Below, piece by piece: positions 62,331-64,000 of a stretch of DNA of 64,000 nt. The notes beneath the pieces were generated by a model that ran no database searches, had not been told where the DNA came from, and worked only from the letters and a program-made list of their open reading frames with translations. Position 1 is the stretch's first letter. Every line of letters begins with the position of its first letter. Source of the DNA: Trichostrongylus colubriformis. Taxonomy: Eukaryota; Nematoda; Chromadorea; Rhabditida; Trichostrongylidae. The stretch spans positions 35,543,326 to 35,607,325 of the forward strand of contig OZ022260.1 in NCBI GenBank assembly GCA_963978905.1, in the 5' to 3' direction. A program made the position numbers and the translations under genes.

Positions 62331-64000
62331 GTCGGTTAATCTGAGTTTTTGGCGGCTTGGTTAGTTGCCGGGTACGTCGCAGCGCCCATTTTCGCTCTTT
62401 GTTTCTGGTATATTCATGATTTCGTGAAAAGATTTGCTTACAAAAGCCTCTAATCTGTACATCTATTCCTATATGATTTGAGGGAACTGCCTCGTATCTT
62501 CTGTCGTATGTAAGGACTTCTCTATTTTGAAAAATCTTCGTTGGCGTTGCTGTCACGCCAAAGCTCCCAGAAACTCAGAATTTGTTTGATTTTTAGTAGT
62601 ACTTTCAGTGTGATTTTCAGTGAATTGAAGGATTTATGAACAATTCCTCAGCATAGCCCCGGCTGTCCTAACTTGGGAGGAGTCGCCTTTTCGAGCTCGA
62701 TTGAACCCCTGCTGTTTAAAAATTATTCCTCAAACTCTTCAATTATACGTCAAAATAGCTATCGTCAGTGTGTCCGTCAGTTCGTCAGCCGTTGTATGTT
62801 GGCGACGGTGGTGAGGCGAAGCAATGGTAGTGGGGAACCGGATTTTTCCACTCTGCGTCGCCAGTCACCATCACGTGTGTGGTGGTGGTGGATGATATTA
62901 GAATGAGCTGTCGTTTTGAGAGGTGCGACTAATTGTCCAAGTCGCTCATCTCATTGCTTCGCATGCTTCGTCCTCTTCAAAATGCCATCATTCCACCTGC
63001 GTATGAATGGGTTTCAAGAAGAGTTGCGGAGGAGTGTATACAGAATTTCAGCGGAACGGTACCGCTTGGAGGCGTTGTGAAAGCTCTCGGAGGGGTACCT
63101 GACTGATTCTGGTCGAGAACGGAAGCTGGGGATGGCTAGGCTGGTTCACTGCAGTGAATTTTGTGGTTGTCTCGTGAGATGTTTTCTTGCTGGACTTTAA
63201 ATGTGGTGCCGCATCGGTTTTATGTAGTACGGGACTGGATTTCTCGCTATACCACCAGTACCCTTCTTTTACTGTTCCTTTTCTGGGAATCGGACAAAAT
63301 TTGTTAGGGAATGGCAATGACTATCTCTCACTTCACCTGGCTCCTCCATAATTACAGGATCGATCGGAATCTCTCTAAGTTCCAAGAAAGGTCATGTGCA
63401 GCGCAGGTCGACCAATGTTCCAGCGATATCGCTTTTTTCAGAGCCTGGGAGCATGGAAAATTTGAAAATCTGCAATTTAGCCGACCTCTGCCACTCATAG
63501 CCTTGGTAAACAGTTCATTGAAGTTATGATAAGTCTGGAAAAAAATAGACCAAGATCAATTTGTTCTCGAGTTTGGAGATCGCAGAAAGGTTCTCTGCTA
63601 AGGGTCGCAACGGTCCATGAGAAATTTTGTGAAATATTCTTATGAGCATAGTGAGTGACGTTTTCAAGGCCCGGCCAGTTGTGAGATACTTAAGAATACT
63701 TTTTTGTAAGGTCTATATATGCTACACTTAGTCCTTACCGTCAACTCCCAGTGGGTCCCCCTCTACAAACTTGGCCGCTGTGCGCATCGTTTAATGGGGG
63801 TGGTGTTCGTTCTGTGTTTGTGTCCTCCTGAGTCCCCAAATTGCAATTGTCAATATTGTGAGTGCGCGTGGTGACGACGAGGACCGGCTTGCAGCGACCG
63901 TTTTAGAGTGAGTGAGTGAGGTGTTTGTTCCAGGAACACCATATTACTGAGTGTGTGTACTTATTTTAGCATAGTGTGGTACGTACAGCTATTGTACTTG
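62331..64000. other. Region after the last seen HERC exon
   Basis: Presumed intron of the HERC gene. I looked for the missing HECT end (TGSDRIP-like and TCFN-like motifs) in the three + frames and did not find it. Open frames here show no known domain. Nothing else is recognised. Confidence 0.4.

Overview
The window reads as nuclear DNA of a nematode, most likely a strongylid (hookworm/Haemonchus-type, clade V). The basis is: multi-exon genes with TTTCAG-type 3' splice sites and mostly phase-consistent introns of 50 bp to 2.7 kb; start codons lying 0-14 nt after strong acceptor motifs, as expected for spliced-leader trans-splicing; two paralogous genes 244 bp apart like a worm operon; and a very high density of mariner copies, fold-back MITEs and a BEL/Pao element with an env-like gene. 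The genus is inference; no rRNA or mitochondrial marker is present.

Layout. 1-6044: the 3' part of a BEL/Pao LTR element (protease, then RT-RNase H-integrase, then a phlebovirus-type env-like gene, with frame breaks), followed by a candidate 3' LTR. 7278-8556: a decayed DD34D mariner. 9272-14627 and 14885-19357: two tandem short-chain dehydrogenase/reductase (SDR) genes of eight exons each with the same exon plan, probably one operon. 19.4-23.5 kb: no gene seen, but a 139-bp tandem array and MITEs. 23529-29749: a small two-LIM-domain gene whose introns are full of repeats. 29.8-35.2 kb: mobile-element territory, including a deleted mariner and a 1.1-kb nested fold-back element. 35295-43774: a complete 25-exon UPF1/SMG-2 helicase gene (1,069 codons). 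45221-46156: a TA-flanked fold-back transposon with a DD37D transposase remnant. 47434-52018: a complete 16-exon NSUN2 tRNA m5C methyltransferase gene. 52692-62330 and on past the window: a HERC-type RCC1-HECT ubiquitin ligase whose last HECT exons are not seen.

All recognised host genes are on the + strand. smg-2, nsun-2 and the HERC gene are conserved housekeeping genes (mRNA surveillance, RNA methylation, ubiquitin ligation); nsun-2 and HERC each start right behind a trans-splice-like acceptor. Exon joins were worked out by hand from splice sites plus reading phase plus family similarity; every internal join in the five gene models keeps frame, which is the main support for them.

The most unusual content is the repeat fraction. 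A family of hairpin-like palindromes shares GCGTTCATACTTTGCG-type ends; one copy sits in a mariner, flanked by TGA on both sides, and a second mariner copy supplies the empty site. A tRNA-headed SINE with a 13-bp target duplication sits inside one arm of a fold-back MITE. A TA-flanked MITE lies in one arm of a larger inverted repeat whose other arm is empty. Two introns appear to use GC donors with the same GCGAGT sequence.
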